NCBI GenBank assembly: GCA_030373045.1
Contig: JAUCPW010000060.1
Span: forward strand, 57,493-121,492
Reading direction: 5' to 3'
Source of the DNA: Candidatus Fermentibacter sp.
Lineage (GTDB): Bacteria > Fermentibacterota > Fermentibacteria > Fermentibacterales > Fermentibacteraceae
Length of the DNA stretch: 64,000 bases
The translations under genes were made by a program, and so were the position numbers. Positions within the stretch are counted from its first letter, which is position 1, and each line of letters opens with the position of its first letter. A model generated the notes under the pieces. The model had not been told where the DNA came from. It ran no database searches and was given only the letters and a program-made list of their open reading frames with translations. Shown here piece after piece: positions 7,245-16,267 of the stretch.

Positions 7245-10200
7245 TCAGCAACCGGCCAGCATGTCCGATTCGTGATCCGGGACGGCCGGTAGGGACGAGA
7301 CGTCCTCGCCCATCGAGCGCAGCCTGGAGGCCGTCACCCAGGGGTACCGCCCCTCCGCGAGCCATCTCCGGTTGGATTCCACCGCCGCCGACCTGTCGGC
7401 ATCGAGCGATGTGAGCCTCCAGAGGAGCCAGGAGGCTTCCGCGGCCGTCTCGAGGTCAGCCGAGCGGGCCTCTGCAGAGAGGATCACCAGGGATTCGCCC
7501 CTGCAGCCGGTCTGGGCGAGTGCGGCCGCCGTGATGATGGCGGCAGGCTTCCTGTAGTCGTCCATCATCGGGTGGCCGATGGCCTCCTCCACGGCCTCCA
7601 TGGCCTCGCGCGGCCTTCCCGAACAGAGCAGCGCCCTCGCATGGACCAGGAGGAAGCTCCCGATGTAGTATTCGAACCCCTTCTCCCTGCAGAGTCTCAC
7701 GGCTTCGGTGGAGTTGTGGAGCGCCTCCGCAGTTTCGCCGGTCCTGAGGCAATGATCACAGAGGTTCGAGCGCGCTATCCCCTCGTGCTGCGCCGCTCCG
7801 AGGTCGGCCGCCATCCGCGCCGCCCGCCTGAAAAGGTCGGCCGCACCGGCCCACTCCCACCCGCGGGAGAGCGAGCTGCCCAGATTGCCCAGGGCGAGCA
7901 CCGCAAGGAGGTGGTTGCCCATCTCGTTCGCCAGCGCGAGCTGCTCCCTGAAGAGGGTGACCGCCCTCGCCTCGTCGCCGAGGTACTTGCTGGCGAGGGC
8001 CATGTTCCCCAGCGACAGTGCCTTGAGCTGGGTTATCCCGAGCCTCTCGGCTCCGTTCCTGACGTCCTCGTAATGGGAGAGCGCCGCGGCGAAGTTGCCG
8101 ACCTCGAGGCAGTAGTTGCCCATGTTCCCCCTGACCCTGAGGCACTGCTCCTCGTCGCCCGACTGGATGGCGTACCGGAGCCCGGTCTCCAGGGCCTCCT
8201 CCATCCCCTCGCGGGTGTTGGACTGGAGCAGGAAGCTCGTTCTGACCATGATGATCCTCGACCTGGTGGAGTAATCCTCCTCCCTGTCGAGGCAGGCTTC
8301 GGCCTCGCGCAGGGTCTCCATGCCTGCATCCTCGTCGCCCGTGTCGAGCAGTATCCTCCCCGCCCGCTGGCGTGCGTTCGCCTCGAGCGCATGCAGCCCG
8401 AGAAGGCGGCACATGTCGATGGCCCAGCGGCAGTGGGCGAGGGCCTCGTCCCACGAGCCGGAAGCCCATTCCACGTCGGCCATCGCCAGGATGGCCCGGG
8501 CCTTCCCGCGCCCGTCGGGCAGCAGGGAGGCCAGCCGCGAGTAGAGATCCACGGCCTGGGAGTTCAGATAGCTGTGCGCAGCCTGGGCAGCGGCGAGCCC
8601 GAGGTACTCGACCGCCTCCGGGATCATCCCCGCGCGTTCGTAATGGTACGCCAGATCGTCCAGGAAGGCGGGATCCCCGCCCCGCAGAGCCCTGATCGCG
8701 CCGGCGGCGAGCGCGTGGAGCTCCGCGAGCCTCGCGCCGAGCTGCATCGAATAGGCCGCATCCCGCAGGAGCGCATGCCGGAACATGTGGAGCCGGCCCC
8801 CCGCGGGCTGCCAGATCTGCTCCTCGACACCCCGGAGGAGCACGGCCCCGGCATCGTCCTCCCCCAGCATGGATGCGAGCACGTCGGCCTCGAACTCCCT
8901 TCCGAGCACGGAAGCGGCCTGTACGGCCTGCCGCACACTGGTCGGAAGGCGGTCGATCCTGGCCACCAGCACCGGGTTGAGGTCGGCCGGAAGGCCCTCG
9001 ACGACAGAAGAGAGCGCGAGGCCTCCGGAAGCTTCCTCCACCAGGCCGCGCTCAGAGAGGAAGCGGCAGTACTGCTCCACGAAGAGCGGGTTTCCCCCGG
9101 TATGGGCGTGGATGTACCCGGAAAGGGCTTCGGACGGGCTGCCGCGAAGCTCCGACGAGACCAGGGAGGCGGCGGCCCCCGGTTCGAGGCCTGGGAGGTC
9201 GATCACGGTGGCCCGGGATCCGGGAAGCGGCTCGAAGGGCTGATCCGAACCGGCCTGCGGCCTTGCGAGCGCCATCCAGAGTATGGGCTCCGCCGAAAGC
9301 GCCGGGGCGGCGAGTTCCAGGGCCTTCCTCGAATCACGGTCGAGCCAGTGGGCGTCCTCTATCACGATGACCGAGGGTGCTCCGCCCGCCAGGATGCCCA
9401 GGAGGCCTCTCAGGGATGTCAGGATGTTGTCGAACCTGAGTTTCGGATCGAGTTTCCCGAACACCGAATCGGGCCATTCCATCCCGAGCAGTGATCCGAG
9501 GGCCGGTGCGCGGCTCCTGAGGAACTCCGCCTGGTCGAGGAACTCGCCTCCGAAGCCGGGAACCGCAGCCCCGGGTCTTCCGAGCGAGGCGAGCCGCGCC
9601 TCGAAGAGCCGCCGGCCTTCCGGAGGATCCATCCCCTCCGAGTGCCCCGACAGCTGCCGGAGAAGCCTGGCGAAGGGGTTGAAACCCCTCTGCTGGATCC
9701 CGTCGCACCTGAGGTGATGGAACGCGGCTTCCCCGTGCACGGCTTCGAACTCGTGGAGGAGCCTGCTCTTGCCGGCACCGGCCTCCCCGGTGACCAGCAC
9801 CTGCCGGGCGGGATCTCCGGGTCCGGCGGGGAGCAGTGCTCCGAGAGCATCCATCTCGGCCTGCCTTCCCGCAAAGATCCCGGAAAAACCGGACGCGGTC
9901 TCCCGGGATCCCCCCGGGGACAGACTCACCGCCTCCACACCGGCCCTGATGCCCTTCAGGCTTACGATCATGCCCTGCGAACGCCTGAGCAGGCTCCTGC
10001 GGGCGAACGACGGGCCGGAGAGAGCACAGCCGCCCGAGGCGAGGTACAGCAGCCGCGCGGCCAGGTTGACCGGGGCTCCGATCGCCGTATAGGCCGTATG
10101 GCTCCCCGAACCCAGCAGTCCGGCGAAGACCTCGCCGCACTCGACCCCCGCCCTGGCCGACCCGGCATGCGGCCCGAGCAGGTCGGCGAGGAAGCCGTCG

Positions 10201-11069
10201 GCCCTCGCCGCGTCGTCCTCGTGGGTGACGGGCGCGCCGAACAGCACCAGCAGGTTGGCACCCGCAGGCTTCGTATCCACTCCGCTGAGAAACCCGTCGT
10301 ACCTTTCCGCAAGGTCTAGGACCCGCGCCACGAACTCCCTGCCCGGTCCCGGACCTTCTGCGGGTCCGGATACGAACACGCTCGTCACGAACCTGAACTC
10401 TCCCTGTGAGGCCAGCGAGCCCACACGCTCGGTCACGAAGAAGTCGCCCGAGCAGCAGGGCATCGGGGCGGATCCCGCGGCTCCCGCGGCAGGGGCGGCA
10501 TCCGGCACGGCGACGTGACCCGCCGACCGGACCGCACCCGGGGCGCAGGCCTCCTGCTCCGCCGAGGCCGCGGCCACGGGAGCGCCCGAGAAATAGTGGA
10601 ACAGCCGGCTGCGGCCCGGGATGACATCCCAGGACACCGTTCCGGAAGCGATGCCAATCTTCACGAGCGATCCGGGGCCGGAACCCTTTCGAGAGGCCAG
10701 CGCATGCGAGATCTCAGCGGCGGTCCTGGAGGCTTCCGCCGAGGTTCTCCCGGGCAGGACGCCCGTGACGGAATCCCCGGCGAAGCCCCCGATGAAGCCA
10801 CCCGCGGCCACGATCCCCTCCACCGCGGTCCCGAGCATGCAGTTGAGAACGAGCGAGAGCTCCTCGGCGCCCCTGGTGCCGCGGGCCATGTATTCCTCTG
10901 TGAGCCCGGTGAAGCCCGGGAAGTCGATCATCACGACCGCCCCCGGGACCATTCCGCTGAAGAAGCCTCTTCTGGCTCCATCGACGATGAACGGGGGGAC
11001 GAACACTCTCATCGCGTCGGCGGATCCTTCCGGCGAGGCTGGAATGACCGAAGTCGGCCGGGGGTGCAT
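7245..11069 (-). CDS. Soluble-adenylyl-cyclase-like protein: two class III cyclase domains, AAA ATPase, TPR array
   Basis: This 1274-residue protein has tandem cyclase homology domains, an AAA/NACHT-like ATPase and about ten C-terminal TPR-like helical repeats, the layout of mammalian soluble adenylyl cyclase and related bacterial proteins. Domain 1 (about 30-190) keeps metal-site aspartates (MIDFPGFTG and GGFAGDSVTG). Domain 2 (about 230-385) lacks them but keeps GAPVNLAARLLY with the transition-state Asn/Arg, so the active site seems shared between domains. Walker A is GEAGAGKSRLL near residue 428, and VIVIEDAHWLDRD is Walker B-like. TPRs occupy about 830-1250. It probably makes cAMP in response to a protein or small-molecule signal. 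The ATG at 11069 is used here; the ATG at 11012 (MRVFVPPF) is an equally good start, and neither has a strong ribosome-binding site. Confidence 0.88.
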   Translation of the reverse strand: MHPRPTSVIPASPEGSADAMRVFVPPFIVDGARRGFFSGMVPGAVVMIDFPGFTGLTEEYMARGTRGAEELSLVLNCMLGTAVEGIVAAGGFIGGFAGDSVTGVLPGRTSAEASRTAAEISHALASRKGSGPGSLVKIGIASGTVSWDVIPGRSRLFHYFSGAPVAAASAEQEACAPGAVRSAGHVAVPDAAPAAGAAGSAPMPCCSGDFFVTERVGSLASQGEFRFVTSVFVSGPAEGPGPGREFVARVLDLAERYDGFLSGVDTKPAGANLLVLFGAPVTHEDDAARADGFLADLLGPHAGSARAGVECGEVFAGLLGSGSHTAYTAIGAPVNLAARLLYLASGGCALSGPSFARRSLLRRSQGMIVSLKGIRAGVEAVSLSPGGSRETASGFSGIFAGRQAEMDALGALLPAGPGDPARQVLVTGEAGAGKSRLLHEFEAVHGEAAFHHLRCDGIQQRGFNPFARLLRQLSGHSEGMDPPEGRRLFEARLASLGRPGAAVPGFGGEFLDQAEFLRSRAPALGSLLGMEWPDSVFGKLDPKLRFDNILTSLRGLLGILAGGAPSVIVIEDAHWLDRDSRKALELAAPALSAEPILWMALARPQAGSDQPFEPLPGSRATVIDLPGLEPGAAASLVSSELRGSPSEALSGYIHAHTGGNPLFVEQYCRFLSERGLVEEASGGLALSSVVEGLPADLNPVLVARIDRLPTSVRQAVQAASVLGREFEADVLASMLGEDDAGAVLLRGVEEQIWQPAGGRLHMFRHALLRDAAYSMQLGARLAELHALAAGAIRALRGGDPAFLDDLAYHYERAGMIPEAVEYLGLAAAQAAHSYLNSQAVDLYSRLASLLPDGRGKARAILAMADVEWASGSWDEALAHCRWAIDMCRLLGLHALEANARQRAGRILLDTGDEDAGMETLREAEACLDREEDYSTRSRIIMVRTSFLLQSNTREGMEEALETGLRYAIQSGDEEQCLRVRGNMGNYCLEVGNFAAALSHYEDVRNGAERLGITQLKALSLGNMALASKYLGDEARAVTLFREQLALANEMGNHLLAVLALGNLGSSLSRGWEWAGAADLFRRAARMAADLGAAQHEGIARSNLCDHCLRTGETAEALHNSTEAVRLCREKGFEYYIGSFLLVHARALLCSGRPREAMEAVEEAIGHPMMDDYRKPAAIITAAALAQTGCRGESLVILSAEARSADLETAAEASWLLWRLTSLDADRSAAVESNRRWLAEGRYPWVTASRLRSMGEDVSSLPAVPDHESDMLAGC

Positions 11070-11149
11070 ATTGCCCGGGGACCGGGCTCGTGGAATCTAT
11101 CACGGCCTCGCGGGGTATGTACAGGTCGTGGACGGCAAACAGGAGGAGG

Positions 11150-11887
11150 ATGAGAATGACGAGGACGATGATGGCGGCAGCAGTGCTGCTGATGGTCTGT
11201 GGGACAGCCTCGGCGCAGGACCCCTACGTCTATCCGCGCCAGATATCCGTCACCGGGACGGGGACGGCCTGGAGCGAGCCGGACATGGCCACCATAACCT
11301 TCGGGGTCGACGTGACCGGCTATTCGGCTGCGGAGGCCGTGGACGAGGCCTCGGGGATGATGCGGGGTGCACGGGACGCCGCCGTGCGCGAAGGTGTGGA
11401 TGCCGACGACATCGCCACCAGCTCCTACAGCCTGTGGACCGAGTACGAGTACGACGAGTACACCTATGAGTACACCGACGTGCTGCTGTACCACGTCTCC
11501 GACTACGCCACGCTGAAACTGTACGACACCGAAAGTGTCGGAGACGTCCTGGCCGCGCTGGTGGAGGGCGGTGCCAACTACATCTCCTCGGTCTCCTTCG
11601 CCATCTCGGACAGGGCCGCGCTGTACGACGAGGCCAGGATCATGGCGGTCGAGGATGCGCAGAACAGGGCCGGACAGCTCGCATCGGCGACGGGCGTGAC
11701 GCTGGGCGAGCCCACCATGATCAGCGAGTACTCCTACGACTACTACGATCCGTATTACGGATACGGGGCGATGTCCGCCTCCATAAGCACCGGCGAGTAT
11801 GCAGGCGGAGGCATGGCGCCGCCGGCGATCACCCCCGCCGAGATGTCGGTCCAGACGAGCGTCACGATCACGTACGGGATAGAGTAG
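11150..11887 (+). CDS. SIMPL-domain (DUF541) secreted protein
   Basis: The ATG at 11150 follows GGAGGAGG, and the N-terminus MRMTRTMMAAAVLLMVCGTASAQ is a signal peptide. The mature protein begins with YPRQISVTGTGTAWSEPDMATITFGV, the hallmark of SIMPL/DUF541 proteins (VxGxGxxxxxPDxAxixxgV). EARIMAVEDAQNRAGQLASATG is the conserved helix, and TVTITYGIE-type strands end it. Members are periplasmic or surface proteins of poorly defined function. An acidic, Tyr-rich insert (about residues 100-115) is unusual. It is divergent from the cyclase and convergent with the peptidase at 11906. Confidence 0.85.
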   Translation: MRMTRTMMAAAVLLMVCGTASAQDPYVYPRQISVTGTGTAWSEPDMATITFGVDVTGYSAAEAVDEASGMMRGARDAAVREGVDADDIATSSYSLWTEYEYDEYTYEYTDVLLYHVSDYATLKLYDTESVGDVLAALVEGGANYISSVSFAISDRAALYDEARIMAVEDAQNRAGQLASATGVTLGEPTMISEYSYDYYDPYYGYGAMSASISTGEYAGGGMAPPAITPAEMSVQTSVTITYGIE

Positions 11888-11905
11888 GGAGAGGCGGCCC
11901 CGGGG

Positions 11906-13990
11906 TCAGAGCAGACCCAGCAGGAATGCCTGCTCCGAGGCCGCGTCCTCCATCCATCCGAACCTGCCCGAGGCGCCGGCATGTCCGGCGCCCATCTCCG
12001 TCCTGAATACGAGCGGATCGTCGTCGGTCCGGAGCCTGCGGATCCTGGCCACCCACTTGGCCGGTTCCCAGTAGCAGACCTGCGAATCGTTCCATCCCGC
12101 CGTGACGTACAGCGCCGGGTAGTCGCGCGCCCCAACGTTGTCATAGGGCGAGTAGGACAGCATGTAGTCGTAGAAGACCGGATCGGAGGGGTCGCCCCAC
12201 TCCTCGTACTCGTTGGTGGTCAAGGGGATGCTCGGGTCCAACATGGTGGTCACGACGTCCACGAACGGCACCTGGGCCACCACGCCCCTGAAGAGCTCCG
12301 GTCTCATCATGGCCACCGCCCCGACGAGCAGGCCGCCGGCGCTCCCGCCCCTTGCGAACATCCTGTCCGGGCCGGTCACGCCTGCATATGCCAGGTACTC
12401 GGCGCAGGCGATGAAGTCGAGGAAGGTGTTCCTCTTCAGGAGGAGCCTCCCGGATTCGTACCAGCTCCTGCCCATCTCCGAGCCACCCCTGACGTGGGCG
12501 GTGGCGAAGACGAACCCCCTGTCGAGAAGGCTGAGCATCGAGCTCGAGAACCACGGATCGGAGCTGTAGCCGTAGGCGCCGTATCCTTCCAGCAGCAGGG
12601 GCCTGTCGACGGGACCGCCCATGTCGGAACGCCAGACCATGGAGATGGGGATCTCGATCCCGTCGTGCGATGGAGCGTACATGACCGCCGAGCTGTACAG
12701 GGCGGCGTCGAAGCCGCCCCCGATGGAGTCCTGCTTCAGGATGGCGGAGACGCCCGTCTCGAGGTCGAGTGAGCGGGTCTGCACGGGGGTCGTCAGAGAG
12801 CAGTAGCCGTAGCGGACCAGACGGTCGGACGGCCGGCGGTTGCTCTCGAACCAGAGCGTCGAAGGCTCGTCGCTCCCCGCCGCCACGGTCTCGACGCCGG
12901 TGGAGAGGTCCACCGTGCGGAGCTGCGAGAAGCCTCCGCTCCTGACGAGCATCGCCAGGCAGCCGGGAAAGGCCTCTACATCCTCGATCAGCACGTCGTC
13001 CCTCGCGGGCACGGCCTCCGTCCAGCGGGCGGCGGCAGGCTCGGATGCCGGCACCGTCATCACGCGGAAGTTCTGCGCCGCGAGGTTGGTCAGGATGTAG
13101 AGCGTGTCGCCCAGGGTCTCCACGCTGTACTCGAGACCGGGGGTCCTCGGCTCTACGACGCGGAACGCGCCTTCGGGATCGTCGGCGTCGAGGATCCAGG
13201 TCTCGTAGGACTCGGTGCTGGAGGTCTCTATCAGGACGTATCCGTCGTCCGGGGACTTGTACACGTAGGGCCAGAAGGTGGGATCGTCCTCCTCGAAGAC
13301 GATCGTGTCGGCCGCCGCCGGGGTGCCCAGCGCGTGCCTCATGATCCTGCAGGTGCGCCACGTGCTGTCCAGGGCTCCATAGAAGACGGTGCGCGAGTCG
13401 TTGCCCCAGACCAGGCTCCCGTCCGTGCCCCTGAGCGTGTCGTCCAGCAGCCTCCCGGTGCCCATCTCGACGAAGACCATAGTGTATTCGAGCGAACCCG
13501 TCGTGTCGAAGGCCACGCCCGCGATGGTGCCGTCAGGGCTCATCCCGGGCCACGCATCCATGTACTCCCTGCCGGATGCCAGCGCGGCGACGTCCAGGAC
13601 CGTCTCGGCCTGGCCTCCGGTCTCGGGGCGCCTCATGTAGACGGGATAGTCGCTCCCCTCGTCGAAGCGGCTCCAGTAGAGGAATCCGTTGTAAGGATAC
13701 GGGACGGACGAGTCGGAGAGCGGAATCCGGACCTCCATCTCGGCCACGAGGCTGTCGACGAGAGGCGCCGTCCCCGCCATCAGGGAGTCGGCGTAGGCGT
13801 TCTCCGCCTCGAGATAGGCGATCACGGCCGGGTCCTTCCTGTCGCGCATCCAGTAGTACTCGTCGACGCGGTCGCCGCAGGGGGACTCGACCGTGAAGGG
13901 GCGCATCTCTGCAACGGGCGGCGGAACCGGGCAGGCGGCCGGGTCGAGCGCTGCCAGCACGGGGATGAGATTCGCCAACAGCAACTCCAT
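11906..13990 (-). CDS. ptrB: Oligopeptidase B / prolyl oligopeptidase family serine peptidase (S9A)
   Basis: This is 694 residues, the family length, with an N-terminal seven-bladed propeller and a C-terminal alpha/beta hydrolase. The catalytic Ser is in FARGGSAGGLL (about residue 549), the Asp in TAGWNDSQVCYWEPAKW and the His in EMGAGHAGASGRFGW. HVRGGSEMGRSWYESGRLL is the conserved substrate-pocket segment of oligopeptidase B, which cleaves short peptides after basic residues. YYWMRDRKDPAVIAYLEAEN near the N-terminus is also typical of the family. The first 22 residues are hydrophobic and may act as a signal sequence, which would make this enzyme periplasmic, unlike cytoplasmic E. coli PtrB. 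Confidence 0.88.
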   Translation of the reverse strand: MELLLANLIPVLAALDPAACPVPPPVAEMRPFTVESPCGDRVDEYYWMRDRKDPAVIAYLEAENAYADSLMAGTAPLVDSLVAEMEVRIPLSDSSVPYPYNGFLYWSRFDEGSDYPVYMRRPETGGQAETVLDVAALASGREYMDAWPGMSPDGTIAGVAFDTTGSLEYTMVFVEMGTGRLLDDTLRGTDGSLVWGNDSRTVFYGALDSTWRTCRIMRHALGTPAAADTIVFEEDDPTFWPYVYKSPDDGYVLIETSSTESYETWILDADDPEGAFRVVEPRTPGLEYSVETLGDTLYILTNLAAQNFRVMTVPASEPAAARWTEAVPARDDVLIEDVEAFPGCLAMLVRSGGFSQLRTVDLSTGVETVAAGSDEPSTLWFESNRRPSDRLVRYGYCSLTTPVQTRSLDLETGVSAILKQDSIGGGFDAALYSSAVMYAPSHDGIEIPISMVWRSDMGGPVDRPLLLEGYGAYGYSSDPWFSSSMLSLLDRGFVFATAHVRGGSEMGRSWYESGRLLLKRNTFLDFIACAEYLAYAGVTGPDRMFARGGSAGGLLVGAVAMMRPELFRGVVAQVPFVDVVTTMLDPSIPLTTNEYEEWGDPSDPVFYDYMLSYSPYDNVGARDYPALYVTAGWNDSQVCYWEPAKWVARIRRLRTDDDPLVFRTEMGAGHAGASGRFGWMEDAASEQAFLLGLL

Positions 13991-14032
13991 GAGGAACCTC
14001 CCGGGGAATCGGTCGCAGTGTGATGAAAAGCC

Positions 14033-15802
14033 TCAGTAATAGTACCAGATGCTCGAGTAGTCCGAGATGTCCTCGCCGTCCGCGGCGAGCCGGGACAGGT
14101 AGTCCAGCACGGGCACGTCCGTGCCCAGGTATCCCCCCTGTCTCGTGATGTTCTTCTCCCAGGGGTGGAACTCGTAGAGCCTCGAACCGTCCGGCATCAC
14201 CGAGACCAGATCCCTGTTCAGATTGGCGAGAAGATAGTTCTTTCCGAGGCCGGGGACATTGTATACCGGCGTATCCGTCCGGCGGGTGCCGGGGAGGAGC
14301 CTGGCCTCCTCCTGGTATTCCTGCAGGATCCTTGCGATGGGCACCCTGTATTCGACTGTCTCCTGCTTGCCCTTGGGCACGAAGGTGTAGTAGGGATCGA
14401 TCCCGATCCGGCGCAGGAGCATCCGGAGCTTCGCCGCCTCGAACCGCCTCGAGATGTAGTAGGTGAACACGAGCTGGTTGTAGACGGCGATCCCCCTCAT
14501 CCTGACGGCATCGACCGCCCTCACTGCAGCGGGGGTGATCTCGCAGGGGTGCTGGACGTGGGTCACGACCGCCACTTCGCGCCTTCCCGGCGACCTCAAG
14601 TCGGAGAGGAGATCGAGAAGGCCGGGCGTGAACCTCATCGGCATGGTCACGGGAGTACGGGTGCCTATCCTCACCAGATCGACGTGGTCGATGGCGGCGA
14701 TCCTCCGGAGTATCGAGCCCAGGCTGGAGTCGTCCATCGCGAGAGGATCGCCTCCGGTCACCAGCACCTCGCGGATCGACGGGTGGTCGGCAATCCAGTC
14801 CAGCGCATCGTTCAGACCGGATTCGGGGGCCATCGCAGTCGGCGACATGGCCCCCTCAATCTCCCAGTTGCGCTGGCAGTAGACGCAGACCTGCGGACAG
14901 GCGTTGTACGGCTTCAGGATCGCGATCGCGGGATACCTCCTCGTCACGAGGTCGACGGGTGACGTGTCCCTTTCGCGCATGAAGTCGAGATCCGCCCTGT
15001 GCCGCGCGGCCTCGAAGGACTCGACGTACTCCTTCGAGGGCACCACCTGCGCCCTGAGTGCGCGGTCGCCCGGGCCGGCGCCGGGGTCCATGAGGGACGC
15101 GTAGTAGGGGGTGACGGCGAACGGGATGGAGAGTCCGGCCGCCTTTTCGACCCCTGACGTGTCGATGCCCGGGATCAGCCTCGCGAGCAGCCCGGGCGAT
15201 GTCACAGCGTTCGCGGCCTGCCAGCGCCAGTCGTCCCAGTCGCGTTCGCCGCCGCCCAGGATGTCGAGCACCCGCCGCCGCCCGTCCTCCCTCCGGCTGA
15301 CGGCTTCCGGAGTCAGACCGTCCTCCCAGCGGTTCATCCAGGATTCGACGGTCTGCCAGATCCGGTCCAGCTCGCCTGATCTCCGGACGGCAGCCTCCCT
15401 GCCCGACAGGGATCTCGTGTCGGATTCGTCGTTCATCATCCAGGACCCGGCCCTGCCCGCCAGCCCCCTGAAGAGGTTGATGAACTCGGCATTGAACGCG
15501 GGCGACTGCCCGCCCCCGGCTCCGCCTCTCTGGATGGCGATCAGCTTCTCGAGGACGGAGAAGCCCGCCTTCTCCTCCGAGTGGGGCAGCAGCATGCCTC
15601 TGAGAGCCCTGGCGCAGTCCCTCACCGTCGAATATCTGAATCCCTGGTCGTCGGTGAAGCGGGCCTGGATTCCACCGAGCTCGTTCAGGATGCGTGTCCG
15701 GGCCCTGTCGAGCGTGCGGCAGCGCGAGACGGGGTCGATCAGCCAGGCGGCGGCGTCTCTCAGATCATCGCCGGTGTAGATGGACTCGAGGTTGCCATAC
15801 AT
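14033..15802 (-). CDS. KamA-family radical SAM protein (lysine 2,3-aminomutase-like) with N-terminal extension
   Basis: The radical SAM cluster motif CX3CX2C is visible as YNACPQVCVYCQRNWE at about residue 320. It is followed by LVTGGDPLAMDD (SAM-binding GGDPL), LVRIGTRTPVTMPMRF and VVTHVQHPCEITPAAV, all typical of lysine 2,3-aminomutase and its paralogues. About 290 residues precede the motif, much longer than in classical KamA (about 110), so the substrate may differ. The ATG at 15802 (MYGNLESIYTGDD) is preferred, and a TTG at 15859 would add 19 residues of low-complexity sequence. No lysine-fermentation partners (kamDE, kdd) lie nearby. Confidence 0.82.
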   Translation of the reverse strand: MYGNLESIYTGDDLRDAAAWLIDPVSRCRTLDRARTRILNELGGIQARFTDDQGFRYSTVRDCARALRGMLLPHSEEKAGFSVLEKLIAIQRGGAGGGQSPAFNAEFINLFRGLAGRAGSWMMNDESDTRSLSGREAAVRRSGELDRIWQTVESWMNRWEDGLTPEAVSRREDGRRRVLDILGGGERDWDDWRWQAANAVTSPGLLARLIPGIDTSGVEKAAGLSIPFAVTPYYASLMDPGAGPGDRALRAQVVPSKEYVESFEAARHRADLDFMRERDTSPVDLVTRRYPAIAILKPYNACPQVCVYCQRNWEIEGAMSPTAMAPESGLNDALDWIADHPSIREVLVTGGDPLAMDDSSLGSILRRIAAIDHVDLVRIGTRTPVTMPMRFTPGLLDLLSDLRSPGRREVAVVTHVQHPCEITPAAVRAVDAVRMRGIAVYNQLVFTYYISRRFEAAKLRMLLRRIGIDPYYTFVPKGKQETVEYRVPIARILQEYQEEARLLPGTRRTDTPVYNVPGLGKNYLLANLNRDLVSVMPDGSRLYEFHPWEKNITRQGGYLGTDVPVLDYLSRLAADGEDISDYSSIWYYY

Positions 15803-15875
15803 GGGTGCCTCGCCGTCTCCGGCTCTCGAAGGATTCCCGGGGCTGTCGCCGGGGAACAACCCGGTGGCCGAGTGT

Positions 15876-15881
15876 TATAAT
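15876..15881 (+). promoter_or_regulatory. -10 element (TATAAT) of a probable leaderless transcript
   Basis: A perfect TATAAT ends only 8 bases before the ATG at 15890, so transcription should start at or next to that ATG. No Shine-Dalgarno could fit in the remaining bases. Confidence 0.55.
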
Positions 15882-15889
15882 ACCAATGT

Positions 15890-16222
15890 ATGGGCATGAC
15901 GGTTTCCTCGATCCTTCTTTCGGCGTGGGTGGCGGCATCCGCGCCCATGGGCGTTCCGGGGTCCGGTGCGGACGAAACCGCCCTGCCCTGCGGGATGGCC
16001 GGCACGGAGGAGCCCGCGGACGGGCGGCTCCTGCTGCTCCCGCGCGGGATCGAGTCCCTCGCGGCGGGCATGGCCTGCCGCGAGCGGGAGACGCTCATCC
16101 CGGTCCCGGACTGGCTCGACTCCTTCCTCGATCGCGCCCCCGCCCTCCGGGGCTCCGGGGTCAGCTTCCACTTCGACAGACGGAGCTTCCTCCTCGGCTA
16201 CACCCTCGATCTGAGCATATAG
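15890..16222 (+). CDS. Small exported protein of unknown function, likely leaderless mRNA
   Basis: This encodes 110 residues. MGMTVSSILLSAWVAASAPMG is a weak signal peptide. The mature part has two Cys residues (LPCGMAG and GMACRERE) that could form a disulfide, and it ends in a predicted beta segment (GVSFHFDRRSFLLGYTLDLSI). I do not recognise a family. The start was chosen because a TATAAT sits 8 bases upstream, leaving no room for a leader, and the next Met is two codons later. The gene ends just before a strong hairpin at 16225. Confidence 0.6.
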   Translation: MGMTVSSILLSAWVAASAPMGVPGSGADETALPCGMAGTEEPADGRLLLLPRGIESLAAGMACRERETLIPVPDWLDSFLDRAPALRGSGVSFHFDRRSFLLGYTLDLSI

Positions 16223-16224
16223 GA

Positions 16225-16250
16225 AAGGGCGCCGGTCGCCCGGCGCCCTT
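16225..16250. terminator. Bidirectional terminator hairpin between convergent genes
   Basis: A perfect 11-bp stem, AAGGGCGCCGG / CCGGCGCCCTT, closes a TCGC loop. It lies between the stop of the plus-strand gene at 16222 and the stop of the minus-strand lipoprotein at 16268, and can serve both. There is no long U-tract. Confidence 0.7.
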
Positions 16251-16267
16251 CCGTCTCTTCCAGTCTG

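Noticed and set aside
7572..9494. 640-codon plus-strand frame opposite the cyclase
   Set aside because: Antisense shadow of the TPR and ATPase regions, with no start signals or recognisable domain.
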